A stretch of DNA of 64,000 bases from Ahaetulla prasina. Lineage: Eukaryota; Chordata; Lepidosauria; Squamata; Colubridae. Below are positions 12,432 through 23,484 of this stretch, one piece after another; the first letter of the stretch is position 1; every line of letters begins with the position of its first letter. Under the pieces are notes generated by a model. It searched no databases and had not been told where the DNA came from. It saw nothing but the letters and a program-made list of their open reading frames with translations. The position numbers and the translations under genes are program-made. The stretch lies in contig NC_080544.1 in NCBI RefSeq assembly GCF_028640845.1, forward strand, positions 56,085,211 through 56,149,210. Reading direction: 5' to 3'.

Positions 12432-12435
<4 letters not shown>
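11458..12435 (-). mobile_element. Penelope-like element 3' fragment (GIY-YIG), copy 2, inverted
   Basis: Minus-strand counterpart of copy 1 with the same [20 protein letters not shown] segment (near 12330-12270). It extends a little further 5' (peptide [20 protein letters not shown]). The frame is broken after HDIDF near 12175 relative to copy 1. The non-coding tail reaches a GAAAACCTCAGA end near 11461. Together with copy 1 it forms a large imperfect palindrome of about 0.9-kb arms. Confidence 0.82.
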
Positions 12436-12522
<87 letters not shown>

Positions 12523-12549
12523 CATACATACACACATACATACATACAT

Positions 12550-12580
<31 letters not shown>

Positions 12581-12600
12581 TACATACATACATACATACA
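12416..12600. repeat. Compound microsatellite (TA)n(CATA)n(CA)n
   Basis: TA repeats with interspersed CA, then CATA and CACA runs, ending in CATACATA. It abuts the 5' end of Penelope copy 2, so this copy is flanked by microsatellites on both sides. Confidence 0.95.
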
Positions 12601-14049
12601 TCCCTTTTTTTCCGCAACTCAGGTTCTTGATTCCTTGCATTGCTTATTTAAATATTATTGCATTCTTCTTTTGTTTATACCCGCAGAATTATTTTTTTCT
12701 TGTTTACTATGTACACACATATACAAAACCAAGGAATTTTATGGGAGAAGCATAGAGTAAATATGCATATTATATTTCAGCAAATGTGAAATAACTTCTT
12801 TATTATCTGAAATAAAGATGCAAATTTAAATTTACAAATTTCATTACTTTTAACATGGAAAAGTATGTGTATCCTTTTATCACTTACCTGCAACCCTAAA
12901 AAATAATAACATGGTGCCAAATGCTAATTAAAACTGCCTGGTATCCCATCAAAATTTTAGATCAAGCAAAACCCTTTGTATTCTTCTGCCTTTCCTAGAT
13001 GTCCTCATTTTCTATTTCCTTTCACCTTCTTAAAGCTAGACTTTAACAATCTAACTTTAAACACTGGTAATATTTTCTAGAACTACAATACCTAGCTGTT
13101 GAATAATAGTTAAACAACAATGGCTAAGAAGAAAATATAACTTTGAGTGTTGTTGCTCATGCCAAGGAAGCAGAATAGGATGTATTAACTAGAAATTCCC
13201 TGCTGAAATACAGAAGGGGACTCTCCCACCCCACTAACTCTCTGGCAGAAGCAGCAATTTACCCAAAGGCAGAATCTCATGCTGTAAATATTGGGCAAAA
13301 AAACAAAAGATATATTTGATCTTTAGGGAAACTAGAGATATTGGAATATTGATTTTCAGCACAGAGACAAAGTCAAGCTTTTCTGATGAATGAAAGTTAT
13401 TTTTCATTTCTTCTCCCTTATCTGTTCCACTTTTATTCTCAGTGAAATGAATTGTTCCAAAAATTGGTGGACTATTTCCCCTAACCTGTACCTTCTGGGC
13501 TTCTTTTGGAATTATGGAAATATCACTCCAACTTAACAGGAAAATATTAGATTGTGAAAGATTATCATCAATCGTTTGGTATCATTTCTGAAGGAAAAAA
13601 ATGTGTAATTTGCTTCTCTTTCCATTGCATTAATTGGAATTACTGTATAAGACTTGATGACAGTTTGACAATTCATGATAAAACAAGATATAATAAGAGG
13701 AAAGAGTGACCCTGGCTTTGTTTCGTTTCCTTATATGCAGTTGTTTGAAGGAAGAATCAGACAAATTTATGAAGAAAGAGTTAGCAGAATCTATTAAGCA
13801 AAATAATAAATAATGCTGTGAAGAAAAATTCTACTGGGTTTTTTCCCCCTACCAGGTCTTTCAATTTGGCAAAAATTATTTTACAATAAAACAAACAATA
13901 TGCACCAACAAACCATATAAACAAGTCTATAAGAACTCGTTAGAAATAAATTAACCTCAAAATGAGAAAAATGCAAAATATAAAGCTTTCTTACCTTTGA
14001 ATTTACAAATTGAGCAAGCAAGCAGTTTAAATGTTAAAACAATATTGTC
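12601..14049. other. Intronic sequence without recognised features
   Basis: AT-rich intron with no confident repeat or exon. Confidence 0.5.
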
Positions 14050-14830
14050 TTCACTGCCTTTTGAAAAATTAGGGCAGCCTTGACTAAAGGGGAGAGGCAA
14101 TTCTATAGGAATGGGGTAGACACAGGAAAGACCTTTTATCTTGCCTTTTGGGGTAAGTGTTGGGACATAGAATTGATTTGGGTTTAGTGTTGGGATATGA
14201 TTCAGGCAAATTGGCCAAAAGGAGGTGATCATAAAGGTAACCAGGAACCATATAAAAGTGTTTAGATTGAATTTGCACTTTGAATTGTATTTGGAACCAA
14301 CGTAGCATCTCCAAAACTCATAATCTATGACTGAAAGCTTATAGGAAATATCATGTTCAGGCAAATAAATTGTATCAACTTCAGCTTCCAGTTCATTTTC
14401 AAAAGAAACAGAAGAATATTGCAGTAATCCAATGTCAAGATCATGAGTTACAAGTGTTCCAGGGCTCCCTATTCCATAAACAGCTACAATTAATTGAACT
14501 GGACAACCATATAATCATATAAAACTGTTTAGGTTTAATTTGCATTTCGAATTGTATTTGGAGCTAAAATAACAGCAGATATGAAGCCAGTGTTTCCACT
14601 AAGATTGACTCCTTGTACAGCAACCCCGATTCATAACCCATACCCATCCATTCATAATGGAGTGAAGTCATTGCAAAATAATGCCATCTCTACTTGCAAC
14701 CCTCCAGGTGGCCCAGAACAATGCCAGTGATAGTATCAAATACCTCTGAGAGGTCTAATAGGGTCAAGAGAGCTGATCTCGCCACCTCATGAGTCTGAAA
14801 AAGATGATCTATCAAAATAATCTGGTTTCC
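14050..14830 (-). mobile_element. Ancient L2-clade LINE remnant, antisense
   Basis: Segments match the antisense of the L2 3' region by pattern: a broken AATTGTATTTGGAACCAAC block, and AGGTCTAATAGGGTCAAGAG, the antisense of the RT LLDLSAAFDT region. The same phrase is seen in the younger L2 at 19615-21090. No frame is intact. Confidence 0.55.
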
Positions 14831-15062
14831 TCCCATTGCCAGGCCTAAGCCACAACTGAAAAAGAACAAGATATGTACGGTCTACTTTGCAACTATTGTA
14901 ATTATACCTTCCAAACTTTTATATAAGATTGGAATTGGTGTTGCATAATAAAGTCAGATCAAGAAATGGCTTCTCAGGGAAGTGCACAATATTGTCTCCT
15001 TCAAAGAAGCTGATGCTTTTCCTTCTCCCAAAGAGTTCCTAAATACACACATAGAAAAACAG

Positions 15063-15068
<6 letters not shown>

Positions 15069-15106
<38 letters not shown>

Positions 15107-15126
15107 AGGGAGGGAGGGAGGGAGAG
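15069..15126. repeat. (GA)n(GGGA)n microsatellite
   Basis: About 30 bp of GA followed by GGGA units; a simple purine tract on the + strand. Confidence 0.95.
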
Positions 15127-15540
15127 ATGCATGCACAGATAACCCTATCTACCCAAACACAGGTAAGCATGATTTATATGAAGGTGTAGAATATATATTC
15201 AATGAAACACACTTTTTTTTTTACCATCTACAAACTTAAATAAAACTCCAATGAGTGTGACTGCTTTTGTCCCAGTCACTTCATCAAAATCTACATTTTG
15301 TTTTTTATGTTCAACCCTGCAACGTCTTCTTCTAACCTGTTTGAATCTACAGTAGTTTCCATCTTATTTTTTTTCCCCAACCTCTGGTAAGTAAGAAACC
15401 TTTTGATGCAATTTTCACCTTGGAGCCTGCTACATATTCATTCTGTATGCTATTTCTAAAGTTAGATTTGACAGGTACCAAATGCACACACAATTTGTGT
15501 CAAATTTATCTTGTTTTTCAGCCATGTCAATTTCTCCTAG

Positions 15541-15687
15541 GTAGCAGGGATAAAGGGAATGTTCTTGGCTAACAAGAAGATTGACAACCAAGTAAAAACT
15601 TTCATCACCTACAACAAAGGCAGAGACTGGCATTTGCTGCAGGCCCCGGACACAGATCTGAGAGGGAATCCAGTTCATTGCCTCCTA
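15541..15687 (+). CDS. SORCS1: SORCS1 internal exon (propeller blade), 49 codons
   Basis: Exon of 147 bp, phase 0 to 0, acceptor CTCCTAG just before it and donor GTAAGTG after it. It continues the preceding exon without a frame break: VAGIKGMFLANKKIDNQVKT, then FITYNKGRDWHLLQAPDTDL and RGNPVHCLL. The YNKGRDW stretch is an Asp-box-like turn (S/T-x-D/N-x-G-x-x-W), which recurs in the blades of VPS10P propellers. An 8.7-kb intron carrying BovB, Penelope and L2 debris separates it from the exon at 6644. No stop codon or frameshift is seen, so the gene looks functional here. Confidence 0.93.
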
Positions 15688-16371
15688 GTAAGTGAAGGTT
15701 TATGGGCATGAGGGACGGAAAAACCCTCTTATTATATACAGTGATATAGCCTCTTCCCCACAATTTTTTCATAGAGGGTTTTTTTTTTCAGGCAATGTTT
15801 TAAAATTTTTGAGATGGAAATGAGCTTATTTTTCTTTTCACTATTCTTGAACATTGAAAAAGAAACCAGATCATTGCTCCTATCATAGTAAGTGATGATT
15901 TAGGCATGAAGGAGGGGGAAACCCTCTTCTTATTATACAGATTATAGATGGAAATGAAGATATTCTTCTTTTCTCTGGAAAAGGAATGTCTATTCTTGAA
16001 CACTTTTGTCCAACTGAATCTTTTGACAACATATACTAGCCATTATGAGTCAGGGCAATAAGGGTGCAAGAAATGAGTCATTTGTCTAAGCAAATAGTCT
16101 TGCTATATTAATTTTTTATGGTAAATCATGGAACTAAGTGCAGATAGCATTATCAGGATAAATTGCCCCCTTCATAAAATAGTATTATTTGTTGGAGCCC
16201 AGGAAATATGCTTTCTCTGTTACAATTTCTGCTCTCTGGAACAGTATCTCTGCAGAAATCCATTTGAATCTCACTTCAATGTCATTCAGAAAGTAATTGA
16301 AAATGTAGCTGCTTTCTCAGGCTTTAGGGCAGAATTGTGCTTGAAGTTTTTAAGGGTCTTTTATTGTTATA

Positions 16372-16767
16372 CAGGTAGTTCTGACTTACAACAGTCATTT
16401 AGTGACCATTCAAAGTTACAATGGCACTGAAAAAAAGTGACTTATGACTGTTCTTACTACCATTGCAATATTCTCATGGTCATGTGATCAGAATTAGAAT
16501 GCTTTGCAATTTATAATAGTTGCAATTTCCCAAAGTCACGTGATCACCTTTTGTGACCTTCTTTCAAGCAAAGTGAATGGAGAAATCAGATTCACTTAAC
16601 AATGGGGAAGTTTATTCCCAAACATAGTATTAACTTAATAACTGCAGGATTCTCTTAACAGCTATGGCAAGAAAGGTCATAAAATGGGGCAAAATTCACT
16701 TAACAAGTGTTTTGTCTAAAATCAGAAATTTTGGACTCAATTATGGTCATAAATCAAGGACTACTTG
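16372..16767. mobile_element. Squamate MITE (TACAGGTAGTCC family), copy 1
   Basis: Starts CAGGTAGTTCTGACTTACAA and ends AAGGACTACTTG, an inverted terminal pair. The inside has the family phrases CAAAGTTACAATGGCACTGA and repeats of ACTTAACAA. The TA next to the left end suggests Tc1/mariner-type insertion; that superfamily call is inferred. The family occurs five times in this window. Confidence 0.7.
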
Positions 16768-17929
16768 CATGGAATTTGTTTTCAGGATTATGATTTGTTT
16801 CTTTTTAAAAAATAGTTACTATTTTATTTAGAGAAAGGATGTAGCTCACAATTATACTGAAGCAGAATTTGTTTTCTTTTTGTACCAGAAGCAATAAGAT
16901 AAACCCAAAAAGGATGGAAGAGGTCCTTTATGGTCTTATGCAAATTACAATAGAAATTTAATCAATATAGTAGGTCCTCAAAATTGTTATGGCATATGCA
17001 TGTTAATATACAGTTAATTAATAAAGTAATAGTGGTGAATAAGAACATTTCTGTTAGGATGTTGCTTTCTTCTAAGTATCCTTGATGCCCAGTGGTTTAT
17101 TACCTTTTTAATGCCCAAATTAACATTAACATATAGTTGGTAGTTTATTTTTGACTTGAAAATTTAAGGAAAAGCAATTTGCTTGCCTATCATATCATTT
17201 TTACATTCATAAATCATAGCAAAAATGTTGGCCAGTCACACTATTTGAATTTCTTTCACTATCATGGGTAGGATCCTTTCTAAAAAGGAGTCAAACAATG
17301 GGAAGTCCATCTTTTAATTTCCACCACAAACTATTCACTCAGATACACTCTAATGAAGATACATTTTATTCTTTCCTCTCTCAAAGACATACAAATAAAC
17401 ATTGCTTTGTTGTCAGTTTTCTAACTCTCTCCTGTCAAATGAATGGTAAATGGACCTGATCACAGCACTTCTCTTAGGTAATGTGTTCAGGCAATTTTTC
17501 CCTTGGAAAGAGTGACAGATGTACCTTGACCCTTTCCTTTAAAGAGGTCACAACAATATGAGTCCTGAACAAATGGTCTAATGTGAGATAGTATATTAGT
17601 GAGGATGAACTTGGAAGAGGTATGTCAACCTTGGAAAAAGTCATTCTCAACTTCTTCCTTTTTCCTGGCTGGCTCCCAAATTCCAAGACCATACCCTCTT
17701 CTCTAAAAAGGTTTGTTCGAAATCTTGTGAACAATAAAAAATACTTACTGGAGAATGGATAGTCCCTTTGCCTTCTTTTTATTGTTGCAGTCCACCTCTT
17801 TTAAAGCCATAGGATACATGTGTTCAGAAGATAGAGAAAGAGAATTCATACACTACACCTGTGGTCAATTTATAAAAATAAAGTGAATAAAATAATGGGG
17901 AAAATGTCTTTCTGATATATACTGTAAAT
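16768..17929. other. Intronic sequence without recognised features
   Basis: AT-rich intron between a MITE and a hAT element. Small ORFs lack domains. Confidence 0.5.
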
Positions 17930-18535
17930 CAGGGGTGAAATGTAAAATTTGTTACTACCGGTTCTGTGGGCATGGCTTGGTGGGGAGAGTAATGTGACTG
18001 GGTGAGCGTGGCCAACTTTTTTTTTTACTTTTAAAAGCATTTGTTCTACAACCTCTTCAGCTGAAGAAGTTGTTAAAAAATGCTTTTAAAAGCCTCTGAT
18101 GATCAGCTGGGATTGCCAGAGGAGCCTTTTAAAAGCATTTTTTAACAGCCTCTTTGGCCGAAGAGGTTGTAGAAAAAATGTTTTTAAAGGGTTCTGATGA
18201 TCGCAGCTGAATTGCTTGATTACCAGAATCCTTTAAAAGCTTTTTTTTACAGTCTCTTCAGCCGAAGAGGTTATAGAAAAAATGCTTTGAAAAGGTTCTG
18301 ACAATCCCAGCTGAGCCACCTGATCATCAGAGGCTTTTTTTTACTTTTAAAAGCATTTTTTCTGCCAAAGAAAAAATGCTTTTAAAAGAAAAAAAAACCT
18401 CTGATGATTGTGTGGCTCAGCTGGGCATGTAGGGGGAAGGGGGGCAGGGATTTTTGCTACTGGTTCTCCGAACCACCCACCACCATTGCTACCAGATCGG
18501 GCGATCCGGTCCGAACCAGGAGCATTTCACCCCTG
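17930..18535. mobile_element. hAT-type non-autonomous element, copy 2
   Basis: Termini CAGGGGTGAAAT and ATTTCACCCCTG with a perfect 8-bp duplication CTGTAAAT (17922-17929, 18536-18543). It is an internally deleted relative of copies 1, 3 and 4. It consists largely of repeated inverted modules around CTTTTAAAAGCATTTTTT, which can fold into several hairpins. Confidence 0.88.
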
Positions 18536-19614
18536 CTGTAAATGTTGGAGAACATGAACAATTACATAATTCCCAGGAATTTACCTTGGATTGGGTAGCT
18601 AATGCCTTAGTTTAACTTGAGGAGTTGCAGCCAGCATCCACATGTAAAGAATAAAATAATAAAGAATATAAAGAAGAACATAAAGAATATGAAGTATTCT
18701 TTATATTCTTCATATAAAGAATAACCATGTATGTATCTGATGTATATACTTAATGTAATAATGTCAACACATTCAGTATTGCCTGATTTTTGCAGGAATA
18801 ACAAAATAATATTCTTGAAAAAATAGCTATGTTGAAGGAATGGTTTCTGTGAATATTAAAGTGTATTTATTTAATTTAATTCCAATTCTGGAATTGAATG
18901 GATTACCTTTGATCTAATTAATGGCCTTTCCTGTTGCTGTGCCTGCCCTCTAGAACAGCATCCCCCTGGAGATCTGGATGAGTTTAGCACTGTTGGCTTT
19001 TTGAAAATTATTAAAGAACTGAATGTTCCTGCAGGCATTTGGGCCAGGAGGTTAATTGAACCCCTTTGTCTTCGTAGTTTGAAAGGGAATAGATTTTGTT
19101 TTATTTTAATCTCAGCCATGTGTAATACTATGATTTATGTATTTGATTTCATGAACAAAGTTGTTTATTTTTAATTTTTGCTTTCAATCTTTGTACAACT
19201 CCCAGGATCACCTTTGAAACAATTTGTCTAAATCAATCAATCAAATGGAGCGAAAAAGAATCAGCTTCCCAAAAATAAACAACACACATACACACACATC
19301 TAATTATAAGGGATTTCTTTGGAATTTCTTCATTAGCCTTTCCCCTCTCTTGATCTTATTTCAGTGCTTTTCAGAGGCATAGACTGTAAATTTTGACCTG
19401 TTGCCATCACTTAATAAAACCAAAACAACCTCTGAGAAATGAAATTATGGTGTTTGAATAAATTGGAAAGTTAAAGTCTAAATCCCAAATCTCAGCCATA
19501 AAGCACACTGGCTTTCAATCTACATTCATATATGCATACCTATTATAATACCTATCTTGGGGAAAGCAATATTATGCAAGCTGTAGAAAGGTAATGAGAA
19601 ATAGTAGGCCAAAA
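18536..19614. other. Intronic sequence without recognised features
   Basis: AT-rich intron. A short palindromic AAAGAATAT/ATATTCTTC cluster lies at about 18660-18725; otherwise nothing was recognised. Confidence 0.5.
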
Positions 19615-21090
19615 TAATTTATTTATTTATTTTTATTTATTAATCAAATTTTTATAACGCCCTTCTCCCGAAGGACTCAGGGCGGTTTACAGCCAGATAA
19701 AAACACCAAACAAAATAAATATAAAATAAAATACAATTTAAAAAACTGATTCCATCTGGCCCATGTTAAAAATGCGATTAAAAGAATAAAACCCACTCAA
19801 ATTAAAACCAGATAAAATCAAAACCCTATGCCAGACTGCGCGGATGAACAAATATGTCTTCAGCTCGCGGCGGAAGGTTCAAAGGTCCGGAAGTTGGCGA
19901 AGTCCTGGGGGAAGTTCATTCCATAGGGTGGGAGCCCCCACAGAGAAGGCCCTACTTCTGGGGGCCGCCAGACGACATTGTCTGGCGGACGGCACCCTGA
20001 GGAGTCCCTCTCTGTGAGAGCGCACAGGTTGGTGAGAGGCAATCGGTGGCAGTAGGCGGTCCCGTAAGTAACCCGGCCCTAAGCCATGGAGCGCTTTAAA
20101 GGTAGTAATCAACACCTTGAAGTACACCCACAGGTAGCCAGTGCCACCTGCGTAGGAGTTGTGTCACATGGGAGCCACGAGAGGCTCTCTCTATCACCCG
20201 CGCGGCTGCATTCGAACCAACTGGAGCCTCTGGGTGCTCTTCAAGGGGAGCCCCATGTAGAGAGCATTGCAGCAATCCAAGCGAGAGGTAACCAGAGCAT
20301 GAGTGACCGTGCATAAGGCATCCCGGTCAAGGAAGGGGCGCAACTGGCGGATCAGGGAAACCTGATAAAAAGCCCTCCTGGATACGGTCATCAAATGGTC
20401 TTCAAAAGACAACCATCCAACCAGGAGAACGCCCAAGTTGCACACCCTTTCCATCGGGGCCAATGACTCGCCCCCAACAGCCAGTTGCAATTGCAGCTGA
20501 CTGTACCGGGGTGCCGGCATCCACAGCCACTCCATCTTGGAGGGATTGAGCTTGAGCCTGTTTCTCCCCTCCAGACCCGTACGGCTTCCAGACACCGGGA
20601 CAGTACATCGATAGCTTTGTTGGGGTGGCCTGGGGTGGAAAAGTACAGCTGCGTGTCATCAGTGTACAGTTGGTACTTCACCCCAAAACCACTGATGATC
20701 TCACCCAATGGCTTCATATAGATGTTAAACAGGAGAGGCGAGAGAATCGACCCCTGCGGCACCCCACAAGTGAGGCACCTCGGGGTCGATCTCTGCCCCC
20801 CTGTCAACACCGTCTGCGACCGGTCAGAGAGATAGGAGGAGAAACACCGATAAACGGTGCCTCCCACTCTCAAACTCTCCAACCGGTGCAGCAGGATACC
20901 ATGGTCGATGGTATCAAAAGCCGCTGAGAGGTCTAATAGGACCAGGGCAGAGGAATAACCCCTATCCCTGGCCCTCCAGAGATCATCAACCAACGCGACC
21001 AAAGCCGTTTCCGTACTGTATCCGAGCTGAAAGCCGGACTGGAACGGGTCCAGATAGACAATTTCATCCAGGTATTGGGGTAATTGACGT
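19615..21090 (-). mobile_element. L2-clade LINE, 5'-truncated, copy A
   Basis: On the minus strand the reverse transcriptase reads LLDLSAAFDTIDHGILLHRL, then [29 protein letters not shown] and a catalytic-loop stretch [10 protein letters not shown] (usual YADD altered to YTDD). This is followed in other frames by the C-terminal NALYMGLPLKSTQRLQLV block. The 3' end at the left has the L2-type tail (TTCTCCCGAAGGACTCAGGG) and an ATTTATTT run. Frameshifts split the ORF near 20400-20600, so it is inactive. Confidence 0.88.
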
Positions 21091-22076
21091 GCTTAAAATA
21101 AAATCCATGACATAAGAAAATGCAAGAAATTAGCCAAAACTAATTTACGGAAATAATATTGACACTCCCCATTGTTCTACCTTTGCAACCTAACTTTATT
21201 TTCACTGAGTTTATACATTATCTTTTATTATAATCTTTATTTTGGAGGGACTCATTCCTAAAGAAATGTTGTAGAGAAAACTACATTTTCTCACTTTTCC
21301 CCTTTCTCTTAACCCATTCATCTTCATATATTTCTTTTGCTATCCAATCCTCATGAAATCTCTTAATATGACTAAATTATTTAATGTGCTAATATTGGTC
21401 ATTCACTTTTTTATTCAGCTGACATTCATTCAGCATATTCACCTTGTTTTATTTCACTTATTTACTCTGTTCCAATTGCTCTTTGCTTCTTTCAACTAAA
21501 ACTCATTCCTTGCAACACACAATATATTATCTATGGTAGTACCTTTGTATTACCAATTGCACATATTAACATTTCTCAATTTCACTATTTTTAGTAAACA
21601 TACTATGAAAATACATGACATTAATCTATTTCCTCTAATTTTCCACCATTTTGAAAGTGCAGTTTAGTCTTTTAAGCTGAAATGCAGCTATCTCTTGTTT
21701 TTTGATTTATCAATTTTCAGGTCCATATTACTCACTCCATTATATAGATATTCACTGAAAATGATCAGCTTCTCAGCCATTAAAATGGTATCACCTCCAT
21801 ACAAATCTTCATGCACATTCATTTCCTGACCAATTTTGTGTAATTACACCTAAACACTCCTTATTTACTTGACAATCAGTGGGATTTGTTATAATCCTAG
21901 CTCTAAATTGAATTATTTACTATCCATTCCATTCTAATGTGGGTTTTGCTTTCATTTTATACCATTCCAATTGCATTCAGAAACTTTCAACTCCATGCTC
22001 ATAGAAAACATTTTCTAATTCAAGCCACTTCACTTATCATAACCAACATGTGCACAATAAGCTTTATCTCACACAG
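21091..22076 (-). mobile_element. Possible old LINE remnant, antisense
   Basis: On the minus strand, around 21700-21800, the sequence reads like a decayed reverse transcriptase catalytic loop (YGGDTILMAEK, in place of a YADD-type motif). No boundaries are clear, and the rest is AT-rich. Flanks at 23103-23484 and 26323-26560 may belong to the same old copy, split by later insertions. Confidence 0.3.
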
Positions 22077-23094
22077 TAGGGGTGAAATCTAAAAATTTTC
22101 CCTACTGGTTTTGTGGGTGTGGCTTAATTGGTGGGCGTGGCTTGGTGGTCAGATGACTGGGTGGGTGTGACCAATAACAATAAATAATAAAAATAATAAA
22201 CAAAGTATAAAAAACAATAAGAGGTACCAAAAATCAACTTTCACACTTTACACACACACAACACAACTGACTCACACACAATGTAAAAGCAGCTGCACTT
22301 CACACTTCACACAGCCACAAAAAGCTCAAAAACCAACTTTCACACTTTACACACACACAACACAACTGACACACACACACACACACACACAGAATACCAC
22401 ATACAGCTTTCTGAGATTTTGTGTGTTTGTGTAGTTAGAGTGAAACACTATAGAAACACACCAAATCTCAGAAAGCTGCACAAATATTTTATTTTATTAT
22501 TTTATTTTATTTATATTTTTTAGATCAGGGGTCTCCAACCTCAGTAACTTTAAGGTTTGTGGACTTCAATTCCCAGAGTTCCTCAGCCAGCAAAGCCAGC
22601 CAGCATTAGTTGTTCAGTGATGAAATAGATTAGCTAAGCAATTGATTCTGTGTGGTGCTGAAAGTGAAACTGGGGCTTTCGGGCTGGGAAAAAAGCCATG
22701 TGTTCGATCAGTAATAAGGTAAGTGCCTTAGAATCTCTTAAAAGGAGGTTTTCTACAGAAAACATGTTTTTTAAGGTTCTGCTGATGAGGAACTCAGATG
22801 AGATCACCAGAGGAGCCTTTTAAAAAAAAAAATTTAAAGTTTAAAGGCTCTGCCGATCTCAGCTGAGGGGCAGGATCCTCAAAGGCTTTTTTTTTTTTTT
22901 TTACTTTTAAAGGCATGTTTTGGCTGAAGAAAAACCTGCTTTTAAAAGTAAAAAAAAACCTGTCTGCTGATGGTGTGGCTCAGCAGAGGCGGGGGGGCAG
23001 GGCCAGGGATTTTTGCTACCAGTCCTCCGAACCAGCAGCTGCCATCACTACCGGATTGCGCAAGCCCGTCCAAACCGGGAGCATTTTACACCTG
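22077..23094. mobile_element. hAT-type non-autonomous element, copy 3
   Basis: Starts TAGGGGTGAAATC (first base mutated) and ends with a decayed ACACCTG. The 8-bp duplication TCACACAG/TCACATAG has one mismatch, so it is older than copies 1 and 2. It shares the CA-rich part, the embedded half-MITE (22524-22600) and the hairpin modules of copy 1, in the opposite orientation. Confidence 0.82.
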
Positions 23095-23484
23095 TCACAT
23101 AGTCATACATTCATTAATATCCTTCTAAAGAAGAAAGATCTGGTCTGCCCAGCCTCTGCTTCACATAAAGCTACACTGCACTTCCCAAATTTTGCTCTAA
23201 ACTACCTCACATACCTATAGAGAAGAAAAATACAGTAGCATTCCAAGCATTAGTTATAGATGCAGTCTTCATTGGGGTTATGAGAAGAGACCACAGAGTC
23301 AGGTAATGCATTCCAAGCACAGATAATTCTGTTACAGAAGTCATATTTTCGGCAATCCAAATTGGAGGGGTTGACATTAAGTTTAAAGCTATTGGTAGCT
23401 CTTGCGTTATTGCAGTTGAAACTGAAGTAGTCTTTAACAGGAAGGACATCATATCACATTAAACAAGCCACATAACCACTCTAC

